A DNA stretch of 64,000 nt from HyVt-477 sp965224605 (GCA_965224605.1 CBDCZP010000001.1:248001-312000), one strand, 5' to 3'. Positions 32,145 to 41,407 are shown, numbered from the stretch's first letter. Program-made: numbers and translations. Notes: generated by a model not told the origin, from the sequence alone.

Positions 32145-35100
32145 CAATGGCTAGTTCTGCCCCAGTCTCCAGTAAGGCCACCTGATGCATTAACTTTAGG
32201 GGTGCTGTCTTGTGTATTAGTTCCACTCTTTCCTAACTCATTCAATAGATCCTGATTAACAGAACCTATACCCTGGGCAGAGCCTGCACCTTTACCATCT
32301 GAAAAGCCGTAAGCTGATTTAATGGTATCGCCAATAGAAATTTTGTTATCGCCATTACTATCAAGGATTCTTACGCTACCAGAGTCAGGGATTTGTAGCT
32401 TCTCTTTTAATATGTCGTTTTGAGTATCGGTTAGGTTTAGCTGTTTTGGCTCTTTTGAGCTTTTCAACCAAGTGGTTACATCTTTCTGATCAACCTTGCC
32501 ATCATCATTCACATCGCCGTGGTTTTTCTTAAACCAGTCGAAGAAACCACTACCAGAGCCACCAGTATCAACAGGCCCACTAGCACCTTCTTCACCATTT
32601 ATCCATTGTTCAACATCATTTTTATCAAAGCCTGGGTTATCCACTAACCATTCTGCGGCTGTCTGACCATTAATCTTATTGCCAAGATATTCACCACCTC
32701 TGATATCTTTGATTAACGTCCATAATTTGGATTCTTCTCTACTGCCAGGGCCTATTGCTGCTTGAGTTCCTTCTGGCGAACCTGATGAGCCTGCGTCCAC
32801 AGAGCTGGTAGATCCTTTTTCTTTAAGTTTCGATGCATCTGCTGGCAAGCCCATATCCCCAACAGTCACGCGTTTATCTAATATACCAATGGAGTCTAAT
32901 AACTCTTTAGTTGCCTTGGTCTCTGCGAAATTATCATCCGAGTGTTTGATGCTTATGGTATCACCAGCAGAAATTCTGTTGTCGTCGTTGGTATCAAATA
33001 CTGTGACATCATCAGGGGAAAGCTGACGTGTATTTTCACCTGGATTTTGTAGACTATCTGTTAATTTAGCTTGATCTGTCTTGGTAAGAAAAATTTTCTC
33101 ACCGAGTGCTGACTGTGTTTGCGTGTTAGTGGGAGCACCATCCTTCGTTGAACCTTTAGGACCAGGAGCCCCGTCATCCCCACTAAAACCGATATTATCT
33201 GGGTCTTTTAAAGATTGGAAATATTGATCTAAGGTACGAGGAGAATGAACCCCGTAAGAATTATGGAATCTATCGAGTTGTTCTTGAGTGAGTGTCTCGA
33301 AGCGCTCAACAGGTGTAAAATCTCCGGTCTCAGCACTTTTTGCGCTAACTATTTTTATCGTATCACCTGCCGATAGCTTTCCATTACCATCATTGTCAAT
33401 AACACTGTCCACCCTTTCTGTATCTTCTGGTGCACCAACACCTTCATGATAAAGTACAGCTATTGAAAGGTTGGTCTTCTCACCCTCGTATAGAGGTACA
33501 AGAACAGCCTCCTCTTTTGGAGTATCGTTACCGTCATAAGGTACCGGTGGCGTATCTCTTCTAACTACAGGGGTAGAAGGTTCGGGTTTAGATCCTTCTT
33601 TTGGTATGTCGTTGCCTTCATAAGGTACCGGTGGAGTATCTCTTCTAACGACAGGGGTAGAAGGCTTGGGTTTAGATTCTTCTTTTGGTATGTCGTTGCC
33701 TTCATAAGGTATCGGTGGCGTATCTCTTCTAACCACAGGGTCAGATGACTGTTTACCTCCATTAAGATATTTTTGCACATCTTGTTTATCAATTTTTCCG
33801 TCATTAGTGATGTCCCCAATGTTTTCTCTAAACCAGCTATTAAACCCATCGGGTTGCTTAGCAGTTCCTGGCTTATAGTTTTCACCAAATCCTGGTCCAT
33901 CACTAAACTCTACCGCCTTACCTGTTTTATCAAATGTAGTCGTAGATAAGCCTCTCTCAGAGCTATCGCGTTTATGTCTCAATACACCATTTGGATCAAA
34001 TGTTTCACTAGTTCGTCTTTTCAGAAAACCATCTTTATCGAACTCTTCAACTGTTTTCTTCTGAACTGATCCATCCTGGTGTTCGATTAGGGTAGTTTTG
34101 ATAGTACGTTCTTCTCCATCAACGATTTTTTGTGATTCACTTCTTTGAGTACCATAGGCTCCAGTACTTGAAGGCCCGCCGCTTATTTTACCAACTTGAA
34201 TACTGTCGTCTTTTTGCTTTGAGCTATCGACAACCTCTTCCTTGGCTGAAACAATGGACACTGGTGGCTTACTTAGCTCAGGATTTTTTGCTGGTTCGAG
34301 AGGGAGCTGTGTGACTTCGTTGTCTCTAGGGTCACCCAGTTTTACTATAGGTAAGCCCTTGTCGGTTAACTGGTCTGTATTTTCTACAATTTTATTCTTA
34401 TTGTCTTCTGTTGTAGCAAGGGGTGGAATTGTGGAGATTATTTCTTGTTCTTTAGTATTGGACTCTGCTGAACCAAAAGAACCAGAATTTTGACCTAGCG
34501 TTCCATCTAGGCTGTTTAGTTTGTCCGCTAGTATTGATCCAATATGATCACCACCAGTACCAGTGTTAGTAGAGCGATCAATAATTGTTATGCTGGCAGA
34601 GGGTGAGATTCCCTTCTCTTGTGTGAAAAGGCTATCTGTTATAGAAATAGTTTTTTGGCCATTATCATTATAGAGGGAATTAAGGTACGACTTTTGTTCT
34701 TCATTGAGTTTTATGCTGCGATTAGAGCTGAATCCATCAACTTTGGTTGCACTTGAAAGCGAGGTTTGAGTCTCTTGTGTAGGAATTGAATCTTTAGGCT
34801 CTTTCACTTCGCTTGCTGTGGCTTCGTTCGCATTAGTAACACTTTCATTTATTACAGCAGGAGAAGGAGGTGGCGGCATAAGTACTGCTTCTTTTGGCGC
34901 TGCATCTGTTTTATTGATGTCATTAGTATCTGCTTTTCGAATGACTGTTTTCGGTTTTTCGACAATTACCTCTGAGTCTTTCTTTTGTGGGGTTGTAGCT
35001 TCAGGCCGTGAAGTATTATTCTGTTTGGCTGATAGTTGCTGGATTAATTGCATAATCAGCTTAAGAAGTATTAATAGTTTTTCAGGATTGTTGCTATGAG

Positions 35101-35227
35101 TATTGTTCTTCTGAAGTGCTCGACCAGCATTTCCCCTGAAGCTTGATGTTCGCTGATAGCTATTATTTAGGTTATTGAATGTGTTGTGTTGGGTGGTACT
35201 TACACGTCCAGCAGTTGAGTGAATCAT
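32144..35227 (-). CDS. large low-complexity protein with five EF-hand/dockerin-like calcium loops
   Basis: 1027 residues. No signal peptide at the N-terminus; a hydrophobic helix LLILLKLIMQLIQQL lies near residues 50-65. A long Ser/Thr/Pro/Asn-rich disordered part follows. Calcium-loop motifs are DITNDGKIDKQD, DNDGNGKLSAGD, DTNDDNRISAGD, DVNDDGKVDQKD and DSNGDNKISIGD; the first and fourth are preceded by Gly and followed by helices as in dockerins. Three tandem 28-residue repeats (VVRRDTPPVPYEGNDIPKE) are in the middle. Lack of a Sec signal suggests an intracellular role or non-Sec secretion. No enzyme domain seen. It heads the operon. Confidence 0.75.
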   Translation of the reverse strand: MIHSTAGRVSTTQHNTFNNLNNSYQRTSSFRGNAGRALQKNNTHSNNPEKLLILLKLIMQLIQQLSAKQNNTSRPEATTPQKKDSEVIVEKPKTVIRKADTNDINKTDAAPKEAVLMPPPPSPAVINESVTNANEATASEVKEPKDSIPTQETQTSLSSATKVDGFSSNRSIKLNEEQKSYLNSLYNDNGQKTISITDSLFTQEKGISPSASITIIDRSTNTGTGGDHIGSILADKLNSLDGTLGQNSGSFGSAESNTKEQEIISTIPPLATTEDNKNKIVENTDQLTDKGLPIVKLGDPRDNEVTQLPLEPAKNPELSKPPVSIVSAKEEVVDSSKQKDDSIQVGKISGGPSSTGAYGTQRSESQKIVDGEERTIKTTLIEHQDGSVQKKTVEEFDKDGFLKRRTSETFDPNGVLRHKRDSSERGLSTTTFDKTGKAVEFSDGPGFGENYKPGTAKQPDGFNSWFRENIGDITNDGKIDKQDVQKYLNGGKQSSDPVVRRDTPPIPYEGNDIPKEESKPKPSTPVVRRDTPPVPYEGNDIPKEGSKPEPSTPVVRRDTPPVPYDGNDTPKEEAVLVPLYEGEKTNLSIAVLYHEGVGAPEDTERVDSVIDNDGNGKLSAGDTIKIVSAKSAETGDFTPVERFETLTQEQLDRFHNSYGVHSPRTLDQYFQSLKDPDNIGFSGDDGAPGPKGSTKDGAPTNTQTQSALGEKIFLTKTDQAKLTDSLQNPGENTRQLSPDDVTVFDTNDDNRISAGDTISIKHSDDNFAETKATKELLDSIGILDKRVTVGDMGLPADASKLKEKGSTSSVDAGSSGSPEGTQAAIGPGSREESKLWTLIKDIRGGEYLGNKINGQTAAEWLVDNPGFDKNDVEQWINGEEGASGPVDTGGSGSGFFDWFKKNHGDVNDDGKVDQKDVTTWLKSSKEPKQLNLTDTQNDILKEKLQIPDSGSVRILDSNGDNKISIGDTIKSAYGFSDGKGAGSAQGIGSVNQDLLNELGKSGTNTQDSTPKVNASGGLTGDWGRTSH
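33511..33749 (-). repeat. three tandem 84-bp in-frame repeats
   Basis: Units start near 33511, 33595 and 33679 at an 84-base period and encode a 28-residue block containing VVRRDTPP-x-PY-x-GND-x-PKE. The copies are nearly identical, so the array is recent or is kept uniform, and it could change length by recombination. Confidence 0.85.
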
Positions 35228-35375
35228 GGTTGCTCCTTTTTATAAGCTTATAAAGCATAAAGCTTTCTATATCTTCCTTGATATTTGTTTGGAGGTTAAT
35301 TGACCGTTCAAACATTTTTTTTTGAGTAGTAAAATTATATGCAAAGGCAATAAATCACGACAGTAAATGATTGAT

Positions 35376-35415
35376 TAAAGGTTGGGTTGTAACGATAAAG
35401 GTTGGGTTGTAACGA
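35376..35415. repeat. 20-bp perfect tandem duplication
   Basis: TAAAGGTTGGGTTGTAACGA occurs at 35376-35395 and again at 35396-35415, followed by a partial third unit (TAAA). It lies in the gap upstream of the EF-hand operon. Confidence 0.95.
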
Positions 35416-35478
35416 TAAAAAATATTACGAAATTATGTTATATGCTAATATATCAGTGGGTTATGCCATAAATAACAA

Positions 35479-35531
35479 GAAGAATGAATGTTCATTCGCG
35501 CTGCTCTGCTTTATTCACTCTTTCATTCTTC
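35479..35531 (-). terminator. hairpin downstream of the DyP gene
   Basis: GAAGAATGAA (35479-35488) pairs with TTCATTCTTC (35522-35531) around a long loop; on the minus strand TTGTTATTT follows. It is about 50 bases past the DyP stop. The inner GAATGAA-TG-TTCATTC palindrome is an alternative fold. Confidence 0.45.
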
Positions 35532-35580
35532 AGTAATATTTCGGTATCCCCCCGATGCTTCCGGCACACAGAGAGTCTCC

Positions 35581-36459
35581 TTAAGTAATAGCCGTTATAT
35601 CCAAGCATCCATCTTTTACAGGTGGACACCATAGATAGCTTCCGGTGATAGGTCGAGTAAAACTAAAGAGAGCATCAACGATGCCATCGTCAGCACCTAG
35701 CATACGATTTAGTATGGCTTCAAAGGCATCAAATGAATGTCCAAAAGCGACAAAGACCAAGCCTTCTTGATTTGCATCAGCCCACGGCATTGATCGACGT
35801 AAAATAAACGCTTCGGGCTCAAAGTCATCTTGTTCAGATCGTTGCACGTGTGCTGATTTTGGTGCATCGTCCAACTCTTCGTTATCACTTTTTCTACGAC
35901 CGATAATGTGATCTTGGGCAGCAGAAGGTAATGATTCGAAGTAATCTAGATCATGAACCCATTGCTGTATCGCCAGAAAGCTGGAGCCATCAATGCCAGC
36001 TCCCATACCCCTTACGACACCTGCTTTGATAGCATCATCATCTTCGGGGTTTTCGGTGCCATCCTCATAACCCGTTAAGTCTAGGCTTGCTCCGTATTGA
36101 AAAGCATCTATGACGTTATCAAGTTGAAAAGCGGGTTTTAGGAGTTGTTTCAAGCTTCTTGTTTGATGGACTAATTCACCACGGTCATCACCTCGCAACC
36201 AACAGCAGATTGCAATGGGTGTGGAGGGTATTTCGATACTTTGGACGGTATGAGCAGGGAAAGTCCGTAATCCTTCAATATGACCTTGGAGGTGTTGAAT
36301 CAGTGATAACCCAAAGCCTACGATAATGCTTTCTCCATTGACTACTGTGGCGAGTTCTTTCACCACTTCTGCGGCTTGAATATTGGGTTTTAGCGAAAAC
36401 ATTAAGTATCGTGCTAGCTGCGGAACAGGTTGCAAGATACCTGCTTGAGTATGATTCAT
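35581..36459 (-). CDS. DyP-type haem peroxidase
   Basis: 292 residues from ATG 36459, chosen because GGAG lies 6 bases upstream; an in-frame ATG at 36471 would consume this ribosome site. Dye-decolourising peroxidases use haem and hydrogen peroxide to oxidise a broad range of substrates. The family signature TGYEDGTENPED, with the catalytic Asp of the GxxDG motif, is present; the segment VFVAFGHSFDAFEAIL and a proximal histidine region (QQWVHDLDYFESL) also fit. No Tat signal peptide, so cytoplasmic B-type-like. No encapsulin gene neighbours it. Confidence 0.9.
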   Translation of the reverse strand: MNHTQAGILQPVPQLARYLMFSLKPNIQAAEVVKELATVVNGESIIVGFGLSLIQHLQGHIEGLRTFPAHTVQSIEIPSTPIAICCWLRGDDRGELVHQTRSLKQLLKPAFQLDNVIDAFQYGASLDLTGYEDGTENPEDDDAIKAGVVRGMGAGIDGSSFLAIQQWVHDLDYFESLPSAAQDHIIGRRKSDNEELDDAPKSAHVQRSEQDDFEPEAFILRRSMPWADANQEGLVFVAFGHSFDAFEAILNRMLGADDGIVDALFSFTRPITGSYLWCPPVKDGCLDITAIT

Positions 36460-36540
36460 AGTGGACTCCATGTTAAAGATTAGGATGTACTCTTAAAGGG
36501 CATCTCTATTAATTGTCTTTTCGCTTGATTTCGGCGTTGG

Positions 36541-36642
36541 ATGAATTTCTGCGATCCTCATGTACCCTTGTACACTGCGATTCTCAAAATCCATCCGCCT
36601 TGTACCCAAAGGGTATAGCAAAACTCAAACGAAAATCCTAAT
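36541..36642. repeat. dispersed structured intergenic repeat, copy 2
   Basis: Second copy of the element at 31756-31845, in the same orientation, reaching the stop codon of the leftward ampG gene. It differs by an insertion of about 12 bases (CAAAGGGTATAG) in the CTTGTAC-ACGAAA interval. Read on the minus strand, GTACAAGGCG and GTACATGAGGATCG match the core of the rRNA spacer elements. Confidence 0.75.
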
Positions 36643-38251
36643 TACTAGAGGTACCCTTAAGGCTAAACTCTCTAATATCTAAATGCTTATTAGCCAACCA
36701 GACTAATAACAACACCGGTATACCAATTAACGATGCAATAATAAAGAAGTTTTCATAACCGACCAGACAACTGCTTTCGCCCTCACAAAAGCTCTCGACG
36801 ATTGAGCCAGAATAACCGCCGATGACTTTGGGTAGTAGCGTCATCAATGAGCTAAAAATAGCATATTGAACAGCAGTAAATTTAATATTGGTCAGGCTGG
36901 ATAAAAAGGCAATAAAGGCTGCGCTGGCAAGTCCGCCTGATATGTTGTCAGCAGAGATGACCACATAAAGCATGGCGATATTGGGTTCTCCTAATCGGGC
37001 TAACACAACAAACAGAAGATTGGTTAACACGACGAGTACCGCACCTACAAAAAGTATTCGCATAACGCCATATCGTAGCGATAAAATACCACCGAGAAAG
37101 CCACCCGCTATGGTCATAAATAAACCAAAGGTTTTAACAACAGAGGCGATTTGAGTTTTGGTATACCCTAAATCTTGATAGAAGACATTGGCGATAACGC
37201 CCAGCACAATGTCTGAAATACGATAAAGCCCAATCAGTGCGAGTAATAAAAGCGCCAAGTTCACGCCATAGCGAGAAAAGAAGTCTTTGATCGGTGCAAC
37301 GTAAGTTGAGCGCACCATCTCTTTGTTGATCAGGTTACTGGCAAGTACTATTTTAGCAACGATAAATGCAGCCGTTATAGCAAGTGATAAGCGAGCTGTG
37401 CCGATGAGGAAACTGGCAAGTGCTTTATTGCCAAACATTTCTGTCATGGAGTCTTTGATTAATTTGACCGTATCTCCCGATGTTAGTAAAAACATCCCAA
37501 TAAAGCCGAGCACTGCAAACACAAATAACGCCAAAAAGCCAAGGTAATCACTGGTGTTGTGTTCGCTGTCTTCGTCACGATCTACTTCAGGTTCAGCAAT
37601 CACTAAGGTCGTCACAACGCCGATAAGCATCGCGGCAGCCATTGCCATGTATGCGTAGAACCAAGCTTGGTAGTTATAGGCTTCGCCCATATCTGAGCCA
37701 AAATAGTCGGCTATGAATAAAGCGCCTGCCCCTGCGATAATCATGCCTATGCGATAACCGGCGATGTAAGTCGAAGACATCATCGCTTGTAAGTCCGCTT
37801 TAGCCGCCTCAATACGATAAGCGTCGATAACAATGTCTTGTGTGGCAGACGAGAAACCAAGCAGTACGGTTGCGAATGCCATCATTAAAAGGGGGTTGCT
37901 TCCTGTGGCGGGGTTGGTGTTTGCCATCCAGACAATAGCCAGGATAATGCTAAATTGTGAAACTAAAATCCAAGCGCGTCTACGGCCTAATAACGAGGTC
38001 AGAATCGGCACAGGTAGACGATCAACTAAAGGCGCCCAAACAAACTTAAAGGAATAGCCTAAAGCTGCCCAGCTAAACATCGTCACGGTAGAGCGATCAA
38101 CACCTGCTTCGCGCAGCCACAAGCCTAGTGATGAGAAAATAAGAAGGATCGGAATTCCCGCTGATAAGCCAAGGAATAACATGGTGATAACACTTGGATG
38201 CAAAAATCCTTTGAGGGATTCTTCCCATGATTGCTGGGTTGTTTCTGGCAT
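36638..38251 (-). CDS. ampG: AmpG-family muropeptide permease
   Basis: 537 residues, MFS fold with about 12-14 hydrophobic helices. AmpG imports anhydromuropeptides from the periplasm for cell-wall recycling, and in some bacteria this signals beta-lactamase induction. Typical features: LFLGLSAGIPILLIFSSLG and LWLREAGVD near the start, FSWAALGYSFKFVWAPLVDR, ATQDIVIDAYRIE and the RRAW motif after it. The central hydrophilic loop (about residues 222-235) with acidic residues divides the two halves. ATG at 38251. Monocistronic between DyP and a small divergent gene. Confidence 0.88.
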   Translation of the reverse strand: MPETTQQSWEESLKGFLHPSVITMLFLGLSAGIPILLIFSSLGLWLREAGVDRSTVTMFSWAALGYSFKFVWAPLVDRLPVPILTSLLGRRRAWILVSQFSIILAIVWMANTNPATGSNPLLMMAFATVLLGFSSATQDIVIDAYRIEAAKADLQAMMSSTYIAGYRIGMIIAGAGALFIADYFGSDMGEAYNYQAWFYAYMAMAAAMLIGVVTTLVIAEPEVDRDEDSEHNTSDYLGFLALFVFAVLGFIGMFLLTSGDTVKLIKDSMTEMFGNKALASFLIGTARLSLAITAAFIVAKIVLASNLINKEMVRSTYVAPIKDFFSRYGVNLALLLLALIGLYRISDIVLGVIANVFYQDLGYTKTQIASVVKTFGLFMTIAGGFLGGILSLRYGVMRILFVGAVLVVLTNLLFVVLARLGEPNIAMLYVVISADNISGGLASAAFIAFLSSLTNIKFTAVQYAIFSSLMTLLPKVIGGYSGSIVESFCEGESSCLVGYENFFIIASLIGIPVLLLVWLANKHLDIREFSLKGTSSN

Positions 38252-38378
38252 AGAGTCTCGCCTTTGAGTTATTTTATAGCGCGATGTTTAGAATAATTAG
38301 AAGTTTAATCCATTCGTGCATCTGTTTTGTTGTATATTTAATTATATTTTTGTTCATTAAATCTTCAATAGTAAAACT

Positions 38379-38753
38379 ATGTCCCAACGATTACTTTATT
38401 CCGTTGTTCAATCACGTTTCCATCCTCGGTTAACTTCACTATATACAGAATATGGTTTAGATGAAAAGGTTTTTACTTCGACGCGTAAAGTCATGAGCCA
38501 GATGAAAAAAGAAGCCCCTGATTATTTAGTAGCAGATTTCATTTATGGCTATAGTAATAATTACGCGGGTGTGAATATAAGCAACCTAGATGTGATGTTA
38601 ATGGCAATGCAACGCTATTCCCCTGATACAAAAGTGATTGTGTTGGCACAAAAAAATGAGATTCAATATGTGAGTAAGCTCAATGAAATCTTTCCTTTAC
38701 ATAGTGTCTTGCAATTGCCTGTTACTCCGCAGGATATGAAGGGGTTGTTGTAA
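38379..38753 (+). CDS. conserved small protein with a receiver-like fold
   Basis: 124 residues, soluble. The middle and end follow a receiver-domain rhythm: PDYLVADFIYGYSNN at the phospho-acceptor strand position, then SNLDVMLMAMQRYSPDTKVIVLAQ and SVLQLPVTPQDMKGLL at the Lys-Pro strand position, where Leu-Pro replaces Lys-Pro. This suggests a degenerate receiver that is not phosphorylated in the usual way. Divergent from ampG. I do not recognise a named family. Confidence 0.6.
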   Translation: MSQRLLYSVVQSRFHPRLTSLYTEYGLDEKVFTSTRKVMSQMKKEAPDYLVADFIYGYSNNYAGVNISNLDVMLMAMQRYSPDTKVIVLAQKNEIQYVSKLNEIFPLHSVLQLPVTPQDMKGLL

Positions 38754-38879
38754 ACAAAATCAAAGGTAGTGCGTTAGTCAAACTATTAATTGAGAATCCT
38801 GATTCGATAGTTTGTTGGTAAGTGGTCGACTGAGGTTCTCAGATAGGCTCCCAGAATGAAGTACAGGGAAGATGAGTAT

Positions 38880-39236
38880 ATGATTAGAAAAATAAGTATT
38901 ATTTTGGTAACCGCCAGCTTGCTAAATGCGTGCGCAACGGGTGGCATAAAGTCTGTAACCGTCAAGGTTTATAAATATGATGGTTCTGTAAGTTGTGATC
39001 AGAGTTCTGGAACTTCTCTGGAAAGCATGCAAGATGAGTTACTGCAGAAAAAAATTCCAATTATCTCTTCCAGTTGTGGCAGTGATGGTCTCATTAGAGC
39101 GGCTGTTTGCGGGATAGATACGGGTCACGTGAATGTCTTTGAGATAAAGAGCAATGTTTATCCAACGGCACAAGCATTGGGTTATGAAGTAGTTTCGATG
39201 CTTGAGGATTATGCTCCAATGGATTGTCGAACATAA
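38880..39236 (+). CDS. small hypothetical lipoprotein
   Basis: 118 residues from ATG 38880. A basic start (MIRKISIILVTASLLNAC) leads to the lipobox LNAC, so it should be lipidated and exported. An in-frame ATG at 38856 would add eight charged residues before the signal peptide and is less likely. The mature part has paired cysteines (about residues 37, 67, 77 and 116), consistent with disulphides in the periplasm. No family recognised. Confidence 0.65.
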   Translation: MIRKISIILVTASLLNACATGGIKSVTVKVYKYDGSVSCDQSSGTSLESMQDELLQKKIPIISSSCGSDGLIRAAVCGIDTGHVNVFEIKSNVYPTAQALGYEVVSMLEDYAPMDCRT

Positions 39237-39308
39237 AACTTATCTGCCGCGACAAAGTATTTTCTAATTCCCCCATTGTGACTGAGCTAAAAAGTTAAGA
39301 AATACTAT

Positions 39309-40097
39309 TTATTTAAACTGCCAAAATAAATAAACTGCAAGCAAAGCTATGCTGACGCCAATAATGAACTGAATCATATTAGAGGGAGGTGATGATGCTT
39401 TTTCTTCCTGAGCTGTGTGTTGCTGGTTTTTTGGGATGACGGTTGATTGTTTAGGACTTGGATCAATGGGAGGTCTGCTTTCGGTATTGGATTGCGTGGG
39501 TAATCCTGGAATAGATGCCGTTGAGTCTTTGATCATATTCCCGGCAACATTCCTAACAATTTTGCTGGTAATATCAAAATCTAGAAATTCTTTTTCTATC
39601 AAAGTGGCATTTTGATATTGCATAAAGCCTTTCCCTTTCACCATCCCCGATAAGATTTCTTTTATTTCTCCATGTTGAACACTGAGCGAGACATCACGCA
39701 GTATCAATGTGACACCAATAAAGGTCTTCATTGGGTGTACCGTCTCAGCGATGGTTATATTTAGGCTGGGTGAATGGGTTGAGCGTATTTCATGAACAGG
39801 CAGATGCAGTATCGAGATTTCATCCGTTGTAGATTGTTTTTGTGCTGATATTTCCCTGACAACATCTTGATGGGTTTTCCATGATTCAACCAGAATAGGT
39901 TGTAGCTCAATATCAAGTAGCTGCTGCATTTCTTGTAGTATCTCTATACGTATATTCGTCCAGTTACTACCGGGGATTTGAGTTTTGATATCACTACGCA
40001 ATAGCTGGATTTCTTCAGTGGCTTCCAAATCACGGATGACGGTTTCGGATAAGTGACGGAAATCTGTTTTATATAATGTTTGCAGGTTATTGATCAT
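39309..40097 (-). CDS. unassigned tail-anchored protein of the polA operon
   Basis: 262 residues. The N-terminal 190 residues are soluble and mixed helix/strand. A Pro/Ser/Gln linker (about 190-238) precedes a single C-terminal hydrophobic segment, MIQFIIGVSIALLAVYLFWQ, after which only two residues follow: a tail anchor with the main domain in the cytoplasm. It starts 2 bases after the upstream gene. No family recognised. Its upstream partner is a membrane-anchored protein with PKD-like domains facing the other side, so they could form a complex across the inner membrane. Confidence 0.6.
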   Translation of the reverse strand: MINNLQTLYKTDFRHLSETVIRDLEATEEIQLLRSDIKTQIPGSNWTNIRIEILQEMQQLLDIELQPILVESWKTHQDVVREISAQKQSTTDEISILHLPVHEIRSTHSPSLNITIAETVHPMKTFIGVTLILRDVSLSVQHGEIKEILSGMVKGKGFMQYQNATLIEKEFLDFDITSKIVRNVAGNMIKDSTASIPGLPTQSNTESRPPIDPSPKQSTVIPKNQQHTAQEEKASSPPSNMIQFIIGVSIALLAVYLFWQFK

Positions 40098-40099
40098 CT

Positions 40100-41407
40100 T
40101 TAATCGGTTGTATCTTTGTTGATTACAGTGAGGGTTTGCTGACTATTGTTGTCCTGGTGACCATTGTTTTTGCTGATGGTGATTGCCGGTGTTTGTTTTT
40201 CAGAAGTGACTATAAGTTGGTGTTGTCCTGAGTCAGCTTGATGTTGATATTGGATAGGTTTAGGTACAATTTGTTGCTGTTGTCGGCGTCTGAAAAAAGG
40301 GATGCCTGCCAGCAATAACCCCAGAATGACCATGATAACAGGTAGCCATAATGGCCAGACATATACGGTTACCGTATTGCTGTGGCGGCTGCCTTCAGGT
40401 GATCTTGCCGATATTTTTGCCGTGTAAATGCCGAAATGTTCGTAACGATGTCCATAGCGTAGTTTTTTGCTCCAAGAGGTTATCAAACTATCACCAGAAT
40501 CAAGTTGTAATTCCGTATCTGCACCGGGCTGGGCATTTTGAATCCAGAAAACGACTTGCATGTTTTCTAGCCGATGGGTATGTGAACTTCGTAATTGTAT
40601 AGGATTGCTGTTTGTGCTCTTAGAACCACTAGTGGCACCAGTGATGCTGGTGGACTCGTCAAGATTACCAGAATCATCCAGATTGAGTGTTTCAACCTCT
40701 TCGCCAGCTGCGCTAATGAGTAGGTAAGCATTAGCGATAGATTCGCGATTTCTATCATCTTTGACAAGTAATTCAACAGGGTATTTCCCCACGGCAAGAT
40801 TATCCGTTTTTATTACAAATTTTTCACCACTTCCTCGATGACCTGAGCTTATCGACCAATACAGCCATTGTCGGCTTTGTGGATCCGTTTCACTAAGGCT
40901 CGTGAAGACTGCATTTTTCCCAAGCTGAACGTTGAGTACCGCTGGACTAATAGCGGCCTCTGGCTCAACCCATGAATCGATGACATGAACGATAATGGGG
41001 GGAGAGTTAAGTAGATAACTACCTCCTAACTTCGCAACTGCGGAGATTTTATACGTTCCCGTTTCTTCAAAAATATGCACTTTATGCATACCAGGTTCTG
41101 GGATGGGTGCGCCATTGATTAAGAACTGATATTCAATTTTATCAGGGTTAATTTCAGGGTTAATAATGGCTTTAAGAATGACAGGTTTGCCGACTTCAGG
41201 TCTGCGTTCTGAGGCTTCTACACGTAGTTCGTAATTCTTGTAGGAATGGGGTAGAGGGAGATCATATTGCTCTACCTTGCGTTTGGCTTGAGCAAGGTCG
41301 GGGGCGAATGCTGCAAATAAAAAGCAAAGAGCAAAGAGTAATAACAAAGGTGATGGAGATAGGCGAAGCTTACGATACATTTTACGGTACATTATTTCAT
41401 GGTGCAT
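40100..41407 (-). CDS. secreted/membrane-anchored protein with PKD/Ig-like domains, coupled to polA
   Basis: 435 residues from ATG 41407, which overlaps the polA stop as TAATG. A signal peptide (SPLLLLFALCFLFAAFAPDL, cleavage near AQA) leads to beta-rich repeats that look like PKD/Ig folds (EETGTYKISAVAKLGG; NLAVGKYPVELLVKDDRNRE; YEHFGIYTAKISARSPEGSR). A single membrane span lies at about 353-375 (WPLWLPVIMVILGLLLAGIP), followed by a basic, Gln-rich cytoplasmic tail. Topology: periplasmic domains, cytoplasmic tail. Function unknown. Near the start a short in-frame direct repeat encodes MYRK twice. Confidence 0.65.
   Translation of the reverse strand: MHHEIMYRKMYRKLRLSPSPLLLLFALCFLFAAFAPDLAQAKRKVEQYDLPLPHSYKNYELRVEASERRPEVGKPVILKAIINPEINPDKIEYQFLINGAPIPEPGMHKVHIFEETGTYKISAVAKLGGSYLLNSPPIIVHVIDSWVEPEAAISPAVLNVQLGKNAVFTSLSETDPQSRQWLYWSISSGHRGSGEKFVIKTDNLAVGKYPVELLVKDDRNRESIANAYLLISAAGEEVETLNLDDSGNLDESTSITGATSGSKSTNSNPIQLRSSHTHRLENMQVVFWIQNAQPGADTELQLDSGDSLITSWSKKLRYGHRYEHFGIYTAKISARSPEGSRHSNTVTVYVWPLWLPVIMVILGLLLAGIPFFRRRQQQQIVPKPIQYQHQADSGQHQLIVTSEKQTPAITISKNNGHQDNNSQQTLTVINKDTTD

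Larger units (their letters stand above)
35228..35580. other. intergenic region upstream of the EF-hand operon
   Basis: About 350 AT-rich bases between the EF-hand operon start and the DyP gene end. It contains a 20-bp tandem duplication (35376-35415) and a hairpin at the DyP side. The operon promoter should be near 35240-35350, but I see no strong consensus. Confidence 0.35.

Noticed and set aside
33511..33749. CRISPR-like regular repeats
   Set aside because: The units are contiguous 84-bp in-frame coding repeats with no spacers; no CRISPR array or cas gene occurs in the window.
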